64,000 nucleotides of DNA from Theristus sp. LFF4_11 (taxonomy: Eukaryota; Nematoda; Chromadorea; Monhysterida; Xyalidae): NCBI GenBank assembly GCA_030248135.1, contig JASANC010004736.1, positions 1 through 64,000 of the forward strand, in the 5' to 3' direction. Positions 29,655 through 62,538 of the stretch are shown here, one piece after another; position 1 is the first letter of the stretch; the number at the start of each line of letters is the position of its first letter. Below the pieces are notes generated by a model. That model searched no databases. It had not been told where the DNA came from and was given only the letters and a program-made list of their open reading frames with translations. A program made the position numbers and the translations under genes.

Positions 29655-32600
29655 TCAGAAATCGTCAGCCTTCCGAATGGCGACGGCGAAACGCATACAC
29701 CACCCAGAATTCCATGCATTCGATGGGCACGCAGGCAGGCTCACATTGACCATTGTCCAACTGCCTTGGTTGTACCAGACGATGGTATTAGCACTGCCAT
29801 TGCGTTCACCCACACCGAATAGGTCCCCACCGATTGCCAACAACTGTCCTGGACCTATGTCCACCAATGGTAGCTGAAAATAAGTAAAAGAAGATTTAGA
29901 GGTGCATTATTCTTTTTCAAACTCCAAATTCACTTCCGTGAAAAAAGCATGGTCAGTTTTTTGTTTTTAAATCTTTTTTAACAAAGAATTTATAAATTTT
30001 TAACGAATAGGGCAAACAAGTCGCCGTCTCATATTATATGCAATAAACCCATGGTGGAATACTGCAACAGACATATTCACCGATTGAAATTGAGTGAAAC
30101 GCCAACTCACCTTATCGCGACCTCGCCCGGGCATATCATCAATGAGCGACCATCCGGTGAGGGCCGAGTATCGTTCGCAGCTGCGCATCCCCACATTAAC
30201 CCCATTATTCCAGTCTGAACCACCACAGGCAAAGCTGCACATACAGAAACGTTAATGTAGCACAATGCAAAACTCTAAAACAAACTCATAAGTAAACCAG
30301 AACACAGCTTTGTATGCGACTGCTTGATTGACTGAATGTAAAATATGGCACGTCGATTGGCCTCTGTATATTACACGATGCAGCAAATCAACGTTGTCAG
30401 GACTCGAAATGTTAGATAAATGCCTATTATCACAAATTAAAACTGCACTACAAGTCAATTTTTTTGCAAAAGCAATAGCTCGGGTTTATTTTAAATTTTA
30501 TATTGCGCGATTTGTGTTGTTTGGTTTTACTCTTAAGTTTTAGGTCAGAACTTTCCTATCATGCGTTGGCGCAAAACATGAGCTGAGAACTGTTCAATGT
30601 TCAAATATTCAAAACATAATTTACCGCGTGGCAACAATTCGACGTTGATATGTATTAGTTTTGTTTTCATTTGATCACACGTGATGCATTTGCTGCTGAT
30701 TCAATGAACCGAACTGATCAGCATATACAGGGTGTCCCAAAAAAACATAACAAAAGTAAACGGCTCGTGCGGCCGACTGGTTGCACGTGAAGCCGTGAAA
30801 TTAGAAACACTTTTAGAACTAAGGAACACATTTTGTGTGTTCAAATTTTATCCCGAAATTTTATTTTTTCAATAATATTTCAGCAGAAATACGTAAAAAC
30901 TCAAAAATCACCTAAATTCAGTTTTTTTGACTCAAGATAAACATCATTGTCGTCATCGAGAATCTCATCTGGCAGTGGCACAAGCTCATCGTCAGCTTCA
31001 ACTTCCCTTATGTCATCATGCTCATGCTCACAGTCGTTCAGTTTCATTTTTCTAGGCTGCTCAATGTGTTTTCCATTGTTCTGAATGAACGCCGACATTC
31101 GATGTTTGAAACTGATGATCACTTTCTGGTGCAGCGCCCGATCATCGATGATTTTTTTGCACACCGCTGCAGTGGTGGGCGCCGAAAATGTCCCACATTA
31201 TCCGTCAGATGCCCCCTTCATATCCGGACTCTCGGGCCATTAATTTCTGTCCATGCGGCCGATCCAGCGGTCACCGAACGACGCCGACAGCCACTCGCGC
31301 ACTTGTTTCAATTTTCCCCTTTTGACTTATGGGTTGGGGTACCTGAAGGAAATTGTGTACCGTTCGGCGCCCAACATTTTCGACAATTTGAAAACCAAAA
31401 TTCGCAGTGGTGTGCAAAAAATCAACGATGATCGGGCGCTGCACCAGAAAGTGCTCATCAATTTCGAACACCGGTAATCATTGAGAACAATGAAAACGAC
31501 ATTGAGCAGCTGAAAAAAATGAAACTAAAGGGTCGAGAGGATAAATCTGATGACATCAATGAAGACGAAGCTGAAGATGAACTTGCGCCACTGCCATATG
31601 TGAATCTTGATGACGACAACAATGATTATCCTGAGTCAAAATGCTGAAGTTAAGTGATTTTTGAGTTTTTACGCATTTCTGCTGAAATATTATTGAAAAA
31701 GTGGAATTTCGGGATAAAATTTGGACACACAAAATGTGTTCCTTATTTCTAAAAGTGTTTCAAATTTCACGGCTTCACGTGCAACCAGTCGCCTGCACGG
31801 GCCATTTACTTTTGTTATGTTTTTTTGGGACACCCTGTACAATCAAACGCATTTTGTATCCCACAAAACGCTGTGTCAGGGAACATACATGTGTATGCCA
31901 TCAGAGGCCATGGCGTGGTTGTATCGTGGCACGTTCATGTCTGCCAGACGGTGCCACCTCCAGTTGGCAGCGTCAACGTGGTACTCCAGTGCATGCGTAA
32001 ATGGTATGCTGTTCGAACTGCGAATGCCGCCACTGACGAACAGCTCACCCTGCAATTGCTGCCAATGTGTTTCGTAATTGTGTTCTTTCTATCGAATGAT
32101 TGCAGAATCAAGAATAAAAAAACACGCGTCAGTCAATGTATTCTGACTGACAAAAGTATCAATGTGTATTCATCCAGTTTGTAGGTTACATCTGGTTTTG
32201 AAAAAAACGCTATTACTGGATATTATTATTTTTTGTTTTTCTTTGTTCAAACAAAAATTCTAAGTGAATGAGTGCCAAGAAGCCAACAATGGCGTCTTCG
32301 AGTAGCTTGCACAAAACAGTAATAAGAACAAATACAGTGTGACCATTTAATTTCGTCTACCACAACTTGTAAATAACTTCATTTGAGAAAACACACTCGA
32401 AAACCACACATTTACAAAACTGAAATTATTGAACACAATGAACTGGCCTGGTGCACGGCAGCGGCATGTCGATCCAGGCTCAGCTCGGGCGCCTGTGTGA
32501 AATTGACGGGTATCAGCGTCCAGTTCGCCTCGTGGTCGTCAGCCGGCCGCTGCTCGCACGATCGTTCGCATAACGCAAACCACCAATCATTGCAATTAGG

Positions 32601-33310
32601 TTTACGGAAACATCCGCACGCAATGGACACATTCCACGGTGAAAGGAAGTGCGTTGACGTTATAAATCTGGTCAATTGCAACGGCGGCACGTCACGCGTC
32701 ACCCACGTCTGCGAGCGCACGTTGAACACGTGACCATGGTGTGTGTTGCGATCTGTGGAATATTGAGAACACTGGTGAATAGGAAGTGATACAACAAATG
32801 GCGTCTGATGACCAGCGCACTTGATCTTGACAGCGGTTTCAAAAACAAATATCCCATCCTAAGGAAGCATATCCTAAGGAGAAAGAGTGATGACGTTGAC
32901 GCACTGCATTTTAAATAGATGAGTCTTGTAATAAAAAAATTCGTGCAGCCTTGCTCGGAGCATTGGTCATCGGTGTGCTAACAACGTGTTTAGCTGCTTT
33001 TTAATTCATGCAATTTTTGACGCGTTTTTTGCGTTGATTTTTATCACAATTTGATCACATCATAATTTGCTAGTTTTGCGCAGATGGAATGAAACACACT
33101 GGTTCAAACATGCACACTTGAAGTGTAAGTCACACTTACAATCAATCAGCATCATTTCGTTGTTGTCGTTCAGCACCGCACCAGCCACTTTGCGTATTAG
33201 GAAGGTGTGGTTGGCAATCACCTCCAGTGACGCTGACCGTCCGTCGAGGCACAAAAGTCGGATGGGTTGGGGAGAACGAAAGAAGTTTTCAACAATCAGC
33301 ACTTCGATCA
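29655..33310 (-). CDS. Kelch-like beta-propeller protein, copy B
   Basis: Same architecture as copy A: exons 33,140-33,310; about 32,448-32,825; 31,889-32,049; 30,111-30,234; 29,655-29,873 with the stop. Splice sites and phases are preserved, and the few differences are mostly conservative (GSDWNNGVNV against GSDWKNGINV). The third and fourth exons are separated by a 1.65-kb intron enlarged by the mariner foldback element, which leaves both splice sites intact. The gene could thus still be spliced, unless the hairpin-forming insert interferes. As in copy A the 5' end is unresolved and abuts a mariner terminal fragment. Biological role unknown. Confidence 0.7.
30901..31164 (-). pseudogene. Transposase-tail remnant, left arm
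   Basis: Minus-strand frame with IDDRALHQKVIISFKHRM, then a basic segment and an acidic tail. Same peptide as the right arm, in inverted orientation. Confidence 0.5.
31322..31477 (+). pseudogene. Transposase-tail remnant, right arm
   Basis: Reads YGLGYLKEIVYRSAPNIFDN, then KTKIRSGVQKINDDRALHQ. This is the clearest piece of a mariner-family transposase C-terminus in the window (LK..VY....N...LK..I...I..I). The DDE catalytic domain is missing. Confidence 0.6.
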
Positions 33311-33365
33311 CTGAAAATGGTTGGAGTCGAAGTTTCACAGATAAAACGAATATAAGTACTGTATG

Positions 33366-33430
33366 TACAGGGTGTCCCAAAAAACACAACAAAAGTAAAT
33401 GGCTCGCGCGGACGACTGGATGCACGTGAA
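33366..33430 (+). mobile_element. Solo mariner-type terminal repeat, copy B
   Basis: Equivalent of 11,832-11,896, at the 5' side of the LINE and the 5' side of the kelch-like gene. Confidence 0.7.
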
Positions 33431-33774
33431 ATCGTTTCAGGATGACCGTATGCACAAAAGTTTCATGCCTTATGGAAAAACCCCATACCGAACCAAACCA
33501 GTAAAACGTCAGCACACGACGAACTGTCCACCGTAACCTCACTTTAAATTCCGTGAAACATTTTCCTATCCCCGAGGGCAAACGAATTGAGTCCCGGGAC
33601 CAAAATAAAAGATAAAAACACTTCAGAAGCCGCCGAGGAACGCCTACACGAGCGACGTACGCAGCAACAACAACAGCGACTACGTCCGGCGCGGCTGTTA
33701 AGTGTGGCGACAACCGTCTAACCACACGAGCCAAGTTCCTCCACGTGACGGTGCGCGACGCCACGTGAACCATA

Positions 33775-36700
33775 GTGCGCAACGTTCACCACCAAATGAC
33801 GGCAACAACGGAAGGCAGGACAGTGAGGAAGCCGACGGGGCTTACTCTAACCCAACGGCCCTCTTCAGAGCCTCCTGTGGGCGTCCTTGGGGGCTACCCA
33901 CAGGGAACAGCACCCCGCGGTAGAACTGTGCCTTGCCTGTCCCGCGAACACCTGAAAATTGCGGCGTTCAACTGCCGTGCGCTCACATCGGACATACAGC
34001 AGAGGTAGACGCAACTGAGCATCGAATAGACATTACGTGCGTCAGCGAAACACGGCTGCCAACAACATATGAGCAGGTTTCCGACCTGCTAGGCGAACGC
34101 AACTACAGATTGATAACATTCAACAACAATGACAATACAAATCACCACTCTGGCGTTGGCTTCCTGATCAGCGAGCGCGCTGAGGGGTCGCTGGCGGCCA
34201 TCATTCCAGTCAGCGACAGGGCGGCGTGCGCTCGCTTCAACACGTACATGGGCGTGCGGTCAGGCAGCAAAAGACGACGAGGAGGCTTGTTTCTCGTTGT
34301 CGCGTACGCGCCACATGAGGGGCACGATGCCGAGGTCAAGGACACGTTCTATCGAGAGCTGGCGCATTCCGTCACGCTGGCGTCATCGGGCGACGTGGTG
34401 CTAATCGCGGGTGACCTGAACAAAGCCGTGGGGCTGCTGTCACCACTCGAGCGTAGCGTCGGCGCGCAGCACGGTGTCCGTTCCGATAAACGGACTGATA
34501 ACGGTCAGCGTTTGGTGACTTTTGCGGAAAATAACGGCTTTGTGCTGTCGTCCACCACATTTCAGCACAGCAAGCGCAAGACGGCGACGCATCGACTACC
34601 GAACGGACAACTCCGGCAAATCGACCATATGCTGATTGCAAGACGATGGCGGGCGTGCATCACGGACGTCAGGAGTTGCTGGCGCACCCACGTGGACTCG
34701 GACCATGCGCTGGTCGTTGCCAAGTGCCATCTCCAATTCCCGCGGACTCAGAGAAGGGCGTCGGGCGCGCCGCTGATTGACGTCGAGCGACTCGGCGATG
34801 ATGCAGTGAGAGACAAATTCAAAAGCCGCTTAGACGTGATTGTGACCAATGATGATTTGAGCTGGGTGAGAATTCGTGAAGACATGTGGACTGCTGCAGT
34901 AGAGGCCTGTGGTCGAAAGAGCCGACGCAAACAACAGAACCCAATATTCCGATCCGATACAATAAATCTAATTAAAAGAAGACGCAAATTAACCGGCAAG
35001 GCGCGACGAAATGCAACGAAACAAATCAAGCGATCTGCCAGGTGTGACCGAGAACACTGGTGGGAGCAGAGAGCGAAAAAAGTTCAGATTGGACCAATGT
35101 AGGTGACACCAAAGAGCAATATCGGGCGATACGGCGACTGTGCGGCCAGAATGCGGGTATTCTGAGAGGCCCTATCAAAGCTGATGACGGCAGTCTGCTT
35201 GTAACCGCAGCGGACAAACTAGAGAGGTGGAGGGAGCACTTCAGCACCCAATTCGGTGCTGAACCTCCCAGGGACACCCCACTGCAACGTCCGCTTGACA
35301 GCACCACTAATAGCACTTCAGCAGTCAGCATCGAGCCACCAACAATTGAAGAAATCGTAAACGCGATCAAACGTCTTCGACCCGGAAAATCGGCGGGCCC
35401 TGATGGTCTGCCAGCGGAACTGTTCAAATGTGCACCGGCGACGCTAATCCATCGTTTGCATCAGTGTCTGAGGCGCATCTGGGACACAGAGCAGATTCCG
35501 CCTGAGTGGAGAGAGTCTGTCTGCATTCCGATACACAAGAAAAAATCAAGAATGGAGTGTGCAAACTACAGAGGAATCAACCTGTTGCCGACAATCACTA
35601 AACTGTTCGAGACAATTGTGCTAGTACGCATAGCGACGCTGAGAGAGCAACTGGCGAGAGAAGAACAGGCCGGTTTTCGCGTGGGCCGGGGCACAGTCGA
35701 TAACGTATTCACCCTGCGACAGCTGACGGAGACGCGAGCGCTCTACAATCGGCCGACACTGATGGCATTTCTTTACATTCGGGGTGCCTTTGACTCTATC
35801 GACAGAGAAAGAATGTTCGATATTCTCGCCGCCGGCGGATTCCCGGCAAAAATAATATCTCTAATAAAAGCAATTTACACCGAGCAGCGTACCAAAATTC
35901 GGGCATACGGCGGCCTATCAGCAGCGTTTGAACCCGGCGTCTGCAGGGAGGAGTCCTCAGTCCTGTCCTGTTCACATTTGTGATGGACAGGATAATCCGA
36001 CAGGCTCAGACCGACTGCGGGGACTGTTACGGCATTTCCATGGGCTGCAGCGGCACGGAGGGGCCACAGTTGACGACCTTCAGATCACTGGAGTTCGCGG
36101 ATGACGTGGGCATATTTGCGCAGACCACGCCCTCACTGCAGCGAGGCCTGAACGCTCTGACGAAGGCAGCTGGACGGGTCGGCCTGCGTTTTGCGCCGGC
36201 AAAATGCGAATTGCTCGCCGCAGACTGGCCCGTCGGGGAAGCGGCAGATGTTACGATCGACGGCGTGCAACTGCCAAGAGTCGACTCGGCGGTCTACCTG
36301 GGGCGGTAATAAACGCGAACAATGACTGTTCAGATGATGTTCCTCGGCGCATCAAGCTGTCTGCCCTGGCGTTCCACAGCCTGCGGCGGCTGTGGCGATC
36401 GCACGACGTATCAATACGCACAAAGGCACGAGTGTACTCGGCGTGCGTCCGCTCGTCGCTGCTCTACGGCTGCGAATTGTGGTCGCTTAACAATTCAATA
36501 TTAAATAAAATAAAAGTGCAAGACAATCAGTGGCTCCGTTCCATCACCGGCACTCACTGGTCTGATCGCGTCACAAATAAAACCGTGCAACGTCGCGCAT
36601 TCGGGCCGAAGGCGAACACTCAAGGCGACATCACGCAGCTGATTCAGCTGCGACGTCTACGGTGGCTGGGGCATGTGGCGCGCATGAGTCCGAGCCGCAT

Positions 36701-37022
36701 TCCCGCGCGGGCGATCATGGCGTGCGCGGAGCGTGACTGGCGGCGGGCACGAGGGCGACCGAAGGTGACGTGGCGAGAGATCACAAAAACTGAGACAAAA
36801 CCGCTCTACACCAACGCGAGAGGGCGCATTTTGTTTCCGCGTTCGGAGACGGCTGAGAAGCGAGGCGACTACAGCAGTTGGTACCGCACTATTCAGGCGA
36901 GCGCGAACGACAGGCAACGATGGTCGGCAAACATCGAGGCGGTCACGTACAAAACCGGAACAGTGGTGAACGGCGTCGAGGCCCGAACAACGGGAGCCGC
37001 GCTACGCGGAGCGACGAACTAA
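33775..37022 (+). pseudogene. Dead LINE retrotransposon, copy B
   Basis: Same element and same lesions as copy A: the early frame break, the Tyr in motif A (near 35,777), the frameshift before the FVMDR segment, and the break before the C-terminal domain. Private changes are a one-base deletion near 35,090, splitting endonuclease from RT, and a six-base in-frame deletion near 35,932. Sharing of the inactivating changes shows that both copies arose by DNA duplication of an already dead element, not by retrotransposition. Confidence 0.9.
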
Positions 37023-37910
37023 GTCAAGTAAGTCACTTCAGAAGCATTATTTTTTGAAAAGTTCATTGAAAAAAAACGTCAATTTTTATAATTTTCATTC
37101 AATTTCATTTTACTTACAAAAGGGCTTGACTTAAGGTTAGGGTGAACGGTTACAAATAGCAAAGTCATAACTTAGCAATTTTTAATTTATTAAAATACGC
37201 GAGTTTAACTGAAATGTGCCAACTTGAGAAAGGTGGCTTTACGGCAGCATAACGTAATTTTTAATGATATGGTTGTTCAGAATACGTTACTTTTTTCTCT
37301 TTTTAGTTTAACCAAAAAGGTTTGGTATCGATTAACCCACATACGTTCGGGTCAATTTGCTAGTTACAGAAAAAAACTCGATGGGTACCCTACTCGACGG
37401 CGTTCTGTACGCTTTTTCGGGTTAGCCCTGGCTAAAAACATCGCATAAAATTCCAACAACAACAAGTGAAGCTTACCCATTGACCCATTGTACGGCCCAA
37501 GCTGTCTCTTGAATTGGACGCCAACTGAAAATTTATGGAGTAGGGCAAGCAATGATGAAAAGTTTCAAAGTTTTCAGAATCAAAACCAACCAGACACTGA
37601 CGGCGGCAGCATTGAGAGTGCAAAAATCAGAAAAATCATTGTTGCGGTTTGTTCTGCAAAGAGTTTAAAATTTTAAAAATTCAAATAAACTAAACTTTCA
37701 GTGTTACAAACTCATACGATTTTTGCGCGGTTCCAAGGCTGTAAAAGGTAAAGGTAAATGCTTAGTCAAGGTAAAAAAACATACCGGAAGGTAATGCTGT
37801 GAAGCCAGCAGAAAATATGCACGATCCGCTGTGTTTGTGTTTGTTTGCTAAAATAGAGAAACAAAATCTTTCTGTTCTCAAAAATTTACAGATTCTGTAT
37901 TTAACACGAA
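37023..37910 (+). repeat. LINE 3' tail and dispersed repeat, copy B
   Basis: Equivalent of 15,496-16,379, including a ~75-base motif at 37,377-37,451. From about 37,815 it also matches 5,430 onward, linking the two repeat families. No gene. Confidence 0.8.
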
Positions 37911-38352
37911 TACCGTATTACCCCCATTAACCCCCCCCCCCCACCATTAATCCCCCCCCATCAATAAACCCCCCCGACAGGTTTCCGAATAATCCCCCCC
38001 CCACAAATAATCCCCCATGGGGGTTAATTGGAAACCTGTTTGAAACACATACCCAGCGAATTCAGTGGCTGAATGCAGTGACATTGATGAAATTGTGCTA
38101 CCAAAGGCCCCAAAGGGATGAGTTAATGGTAATTTCATTACAAAAGGCTGTTACAAAAGGAAGTCTCTGTGAAAAGTAGAAGTTTCTGCGACTTTCTTGC
38201 CTGCCATGCAAGGTATTTTTGCCATTTTTCAACAAACCCCCACCCCTAGATTTTTTTGTAAATAAACCCCCCCCCCCCACCAATAAACCCCCACCCCTAA
38301 AAATCGCTGACGTATTAATCCCCCATGGGGGTTTATTGGGGATAATACGGTA
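37911..38352. mobile_element. ACCGTATTA-type element, copy 5
   Basis: TACCGTATTACC... ATAATACGGTA with C runs and CCCCCATGGGGG. The uninserted homolog at about 5,521 reads CACGAATACATGTAG; the filled site has TA on both sides plus a few extra bases. Good evidence that this family is mobile and TA-targeting. Confidence 0.88.
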
Positions 38353-39840
38353 CGTACATGTAGCGTTGACACAAGAAAACTAAGATCATTTGCGCATTTT
38401 GGGTCCACCCACTGACCAGCGGGCGCTCCGCACCTTCCAAGGTGTATCGTGGGAGGCGTTGGTTCGGTTGCTCTACAAAACAATGAAAACTGGTCGCTCT
38501 CTGGTTTAAAACAGTTACAGGGCCGGCGTGTGTCAAAGAAATGGACGTATTTTTCAAATTATAATAAACCATTACCTACAAAAGATAAAACCGGAAAAGT
38601 TTTTCCAGGCGGAAAATAAGAACAATTCGCTGTAACGACAACTTTCGAAGATGTGGTGAGTCCGCTGTTCAGTGGGTGGGTGCATGAAAACTCGAATGAT
38701 TTTATTTTCTGTGGCCAACGTTATTGTATTCTTGTTGAAGGCAGAAACAGTGACTTTTTGACAACAAAAAGTTTTTTACAGTTTTCATGCTTCAGCAAAC
38801 AAATACAAGGCGACTCGTGCACACACTTTGCTTATTCACAGCATTCCCTGCAGGGTTGAACTGTTGGTCTTTGCGCGAACAACGAACAATTACACATTTT
38901 CACAACCAATCAATCACTCTCGCGGCTTAGGTGGTAGTGGATCAGACTCGTTGTCTGTGCGTTCGGGAGATCGAGCCTCGCCGAGGGAGGCACTGAATGA
39001 CAGAGAAAGCTCGATGGGCGCCCCACTCGATGGCGTTCTGTACGCTTTTCTGGGTTAGCCCTGGTTTAAAACATCGCCTAAAATCACCGTTCGTTCGCTC
39101 CGTTAGTTCGTTTTTAGACCCGAATGCCACAGTTGTGACCAGCCATGCCGTGACTTGATGGTAATTTGTTTCATGATGAATTAAAAATAATGCATAAAAA
39201 GTGCCCAAGTAAAGATAATTTTATCCAAAACTAAAACTTGATTCAACTCATTTTATTTTGATTTCAGAGAACAAAACAAGCAAACGCACAGTGTGAGACC
39301 CCACAAGATAAAAGTTTCCAAAAAATATCTGATGATTTCAACCCCAGGTTTCAAGACAGAGACCGAAACGCAGATTTATCCGTTAGCAACAAAAACGCAT
39401 TATTAGAAAATAGTTCCAACGTGTCAGACACCAATTGTAATTATTTGAATTTGTGGACATATGAAACCACCAGTTTCTGGCTAAAACAGAAAATTAAAAT
39501 TGACTAAAAGAATTAAAATAAAAAAAAAAAGAATTTCAAAAGCGAAAAGCGTTATTTACAGCCAGCAGAAGCAAAACTGAAAAAAACCGTGTTTGTTGAC
39601 AAGAAGGTTGAAAACATTGCTCACGAAGAAATTTTTTAAATTGTTTTGTTTGCCACTATTTTGATTTCTCAGAAATCTCATCGTTTTGATACCAATTACT
39701 TTTTGCTACAGTCTGTTTTATGACCAACCCAATGTTAAGGAGCCCCATCACGCAAAAGTGCACAAAATTTCCATTTGTTCTTGATGATTTGTTGCGTGTG
39801 AACTTTTAAGAATCTCATATCTGAGTGGGCGGCTTTTTTG
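38353..39840 (+). repeat. Repeat block homologous to 5,527-6,990
   Basis: Collinear with 5,527-6,990, with frequent small indels. A ~75-base dispersed motif lies at 39,010-39,083. No gene recognised. Confidence 0.85.
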
Positions 39841-40740
39841 AAGCAGACTGTAGCGCTTCACGAAAAAATCAATCCAACAATTGTTTGGCTGTCTTTGCCT
39901 GCAAAGTTTTGCAACAATGTCTGCTGCGAAAACAAAAAAACACCAACAAACCTGTCCATCCACACTAAATGACAAATTCACAGTTAAAATCCTTAAAAGA
40001 GAAAAGAACAAAAATTGCTATGGGGGCGAAAAAAGTGGAACAAAACAAACAAATTTCGGTGGGTGTTAAAAAATAGCTCAAACGCAGTTTGGCTGTTGGA
40101 TTGGACGGAAACAAAGACGGACAGAATGACATTCACAGGATTCAGTCATGGTGCTTCAGAGCCAGCTTCGCTTACTTGAAACAGTGCGGAGGCTACAACA
40201 CGACCGAATGCTCTAAATCGAAGTCATATTATATGACGTCATTTCTGCCCGACACGGTTGATGAAAAGTCAATCAATAACAAACAAAAGCAAGATACATT
40301 CCACAAACTGTAAACTCGAAATCATTTTTGTAAACAACCTGTACAACCAGCAAGAAAAAAGAAAATAAAGAAAACACCAAGGATAAAATCGAACAAAAAT
40401 GACAAAAACATGGAGGCACCGAGTGTTTGCAGTAAGCGTGAAACAAAACAAAAAACACCACAGAAAATATTTTCAAAAAATGAACACGTTTTATTCCTAA
40501 AAACGCTTTTCTGGATTTTTGAAGACTGATAGTGTCATATCAGACCTCATGACGATCAGCTACAAGCAACCGTCGGCTTAAAAATAAACAGTCTATACAC
40601 CAGTCAAGATACTATGTAACGTGTCGTGTAGCTGGGCAAGAAAACAAAAGTGTGTGTTTTTTGGTGACCTGATCAATAAAAATTTATAAATAATTAATTC
40701 AACCAATACTATAGCTACATCGTATTTGAAACTTCTTCAA
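39841..40740. other. Region with two small plus-strand ORFs, function unknown
   Basis: Unique, not repeated elsewhere in the window. ATG at 39,917 opens a 50-codon Lys-rich frame. A second frame (about 40,089-40,313) holds GLDGNKDGQND, a calcium-loop-like spacing (D.N.DG..D), and Cys residues. I could not join them by a credible intron. Either may be an exon of a plus-strand gene. TTTATT at about 40,488 could be a minus-strand poly(A) signal. Confidence 0.3.
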
Positions 40741-40762
40741 TGAGTGTCCAGGAAACGCACAA

Positions 40763-40969
40763 ATGATGCAACAGCGTGTGCTCAGAGAAGAAGAAAAACA
40801 CAGAGGAACATCGTCATTCAAAAGCATCTTCGAACGCAGCAACCGCCACTATATCGGCGCTACACTCGCCTCACACTCGCATGCAATGCCCAGAGATCCA
40901 TCATTCACGGCAGAGTCACCAAGCTCTTTAGAAAAATATGAGACATACGTGTATACAGTCGAGCAGTAA
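40763..40969 (+). CDS. Candidate terminal exon of an unidentified plus-strand gene
   Basis: Frame MMQQRVLREEEKHRGTSSFK... SSLEKYETYVYTVEQ then TAA at 40,967-40,969. It extends upstream to an in-frame stop, and GAGTGTCCAG just before could be a splice acceptor, so it may start about 40,752. Amino-acid composition is balanced and not low-complexity, unlike neighbouring ORFs. I do not recognise it. It would end 183 bases before the ZMIZ stop codon on the opposite strand, so the two 3' UTRs would overlap. A competing frame at 40,744-40,941 is Arg-rich and less likely. Confidence 0.4.
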   Translation: MMQQRVLREEEKHRGTSSFKSIFERSNRHYIGATLASHSHAMPRDPSFTAESPSSLEKYETYVYTVEQ

Positions 40970-41152
40970 GTTATAGGAATCAGCTGATTGGTTGGTGATG
41001 CAGGCATCAGGTGCATGCTTTCTGTGAAAACCAAACTCCGCCCCGTCCGCACAGCAACTTCTGCACAGGAAGCATGCGTGCACGTGCATCACCAGCAGCT
41101 ACGCCGATTGCCCATAATGTCGAGTTCGGCTGCACATCAGCAACGACCCGCG

Positions 41153-62538
<21,386 letters not shown>

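Larger units (their letters stand above)
30726..31839. mobile_element. Mariner-type foldback element, 1.11 kb, in kelch intron
   Basis: TA-CAGGGTGTCCC... GGGACACCCTG-TA. Copy A at 10,325 reads GCATATACAATTG without the insert, an empty site that fixes the TA target and shows the insertion came after the segmental duplication, or was lost from copy A. Arms of about 450 bases are inverted copies of a transposase-tail segment. Confidence 0.9.
28822..37910 (+). repeat. Segmental duplication, copy B
   Basis: Second copy of the ~8.0-kb block, same orientation as 8,415-16,379, with one 1.11-kb mariner foldback insertion at 30,726-31,839. Gene order and LINE breaks are the same as in copy A. Confidence 0.92.

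Noticed and set aside
40089..40313. Calcium-loop-like GLDGNKDGQND as an EF-hand or thrombospondin repeat
   Set aside because: A single short match without a second loop, helix pattern or supporting exon; reported only as a remark.
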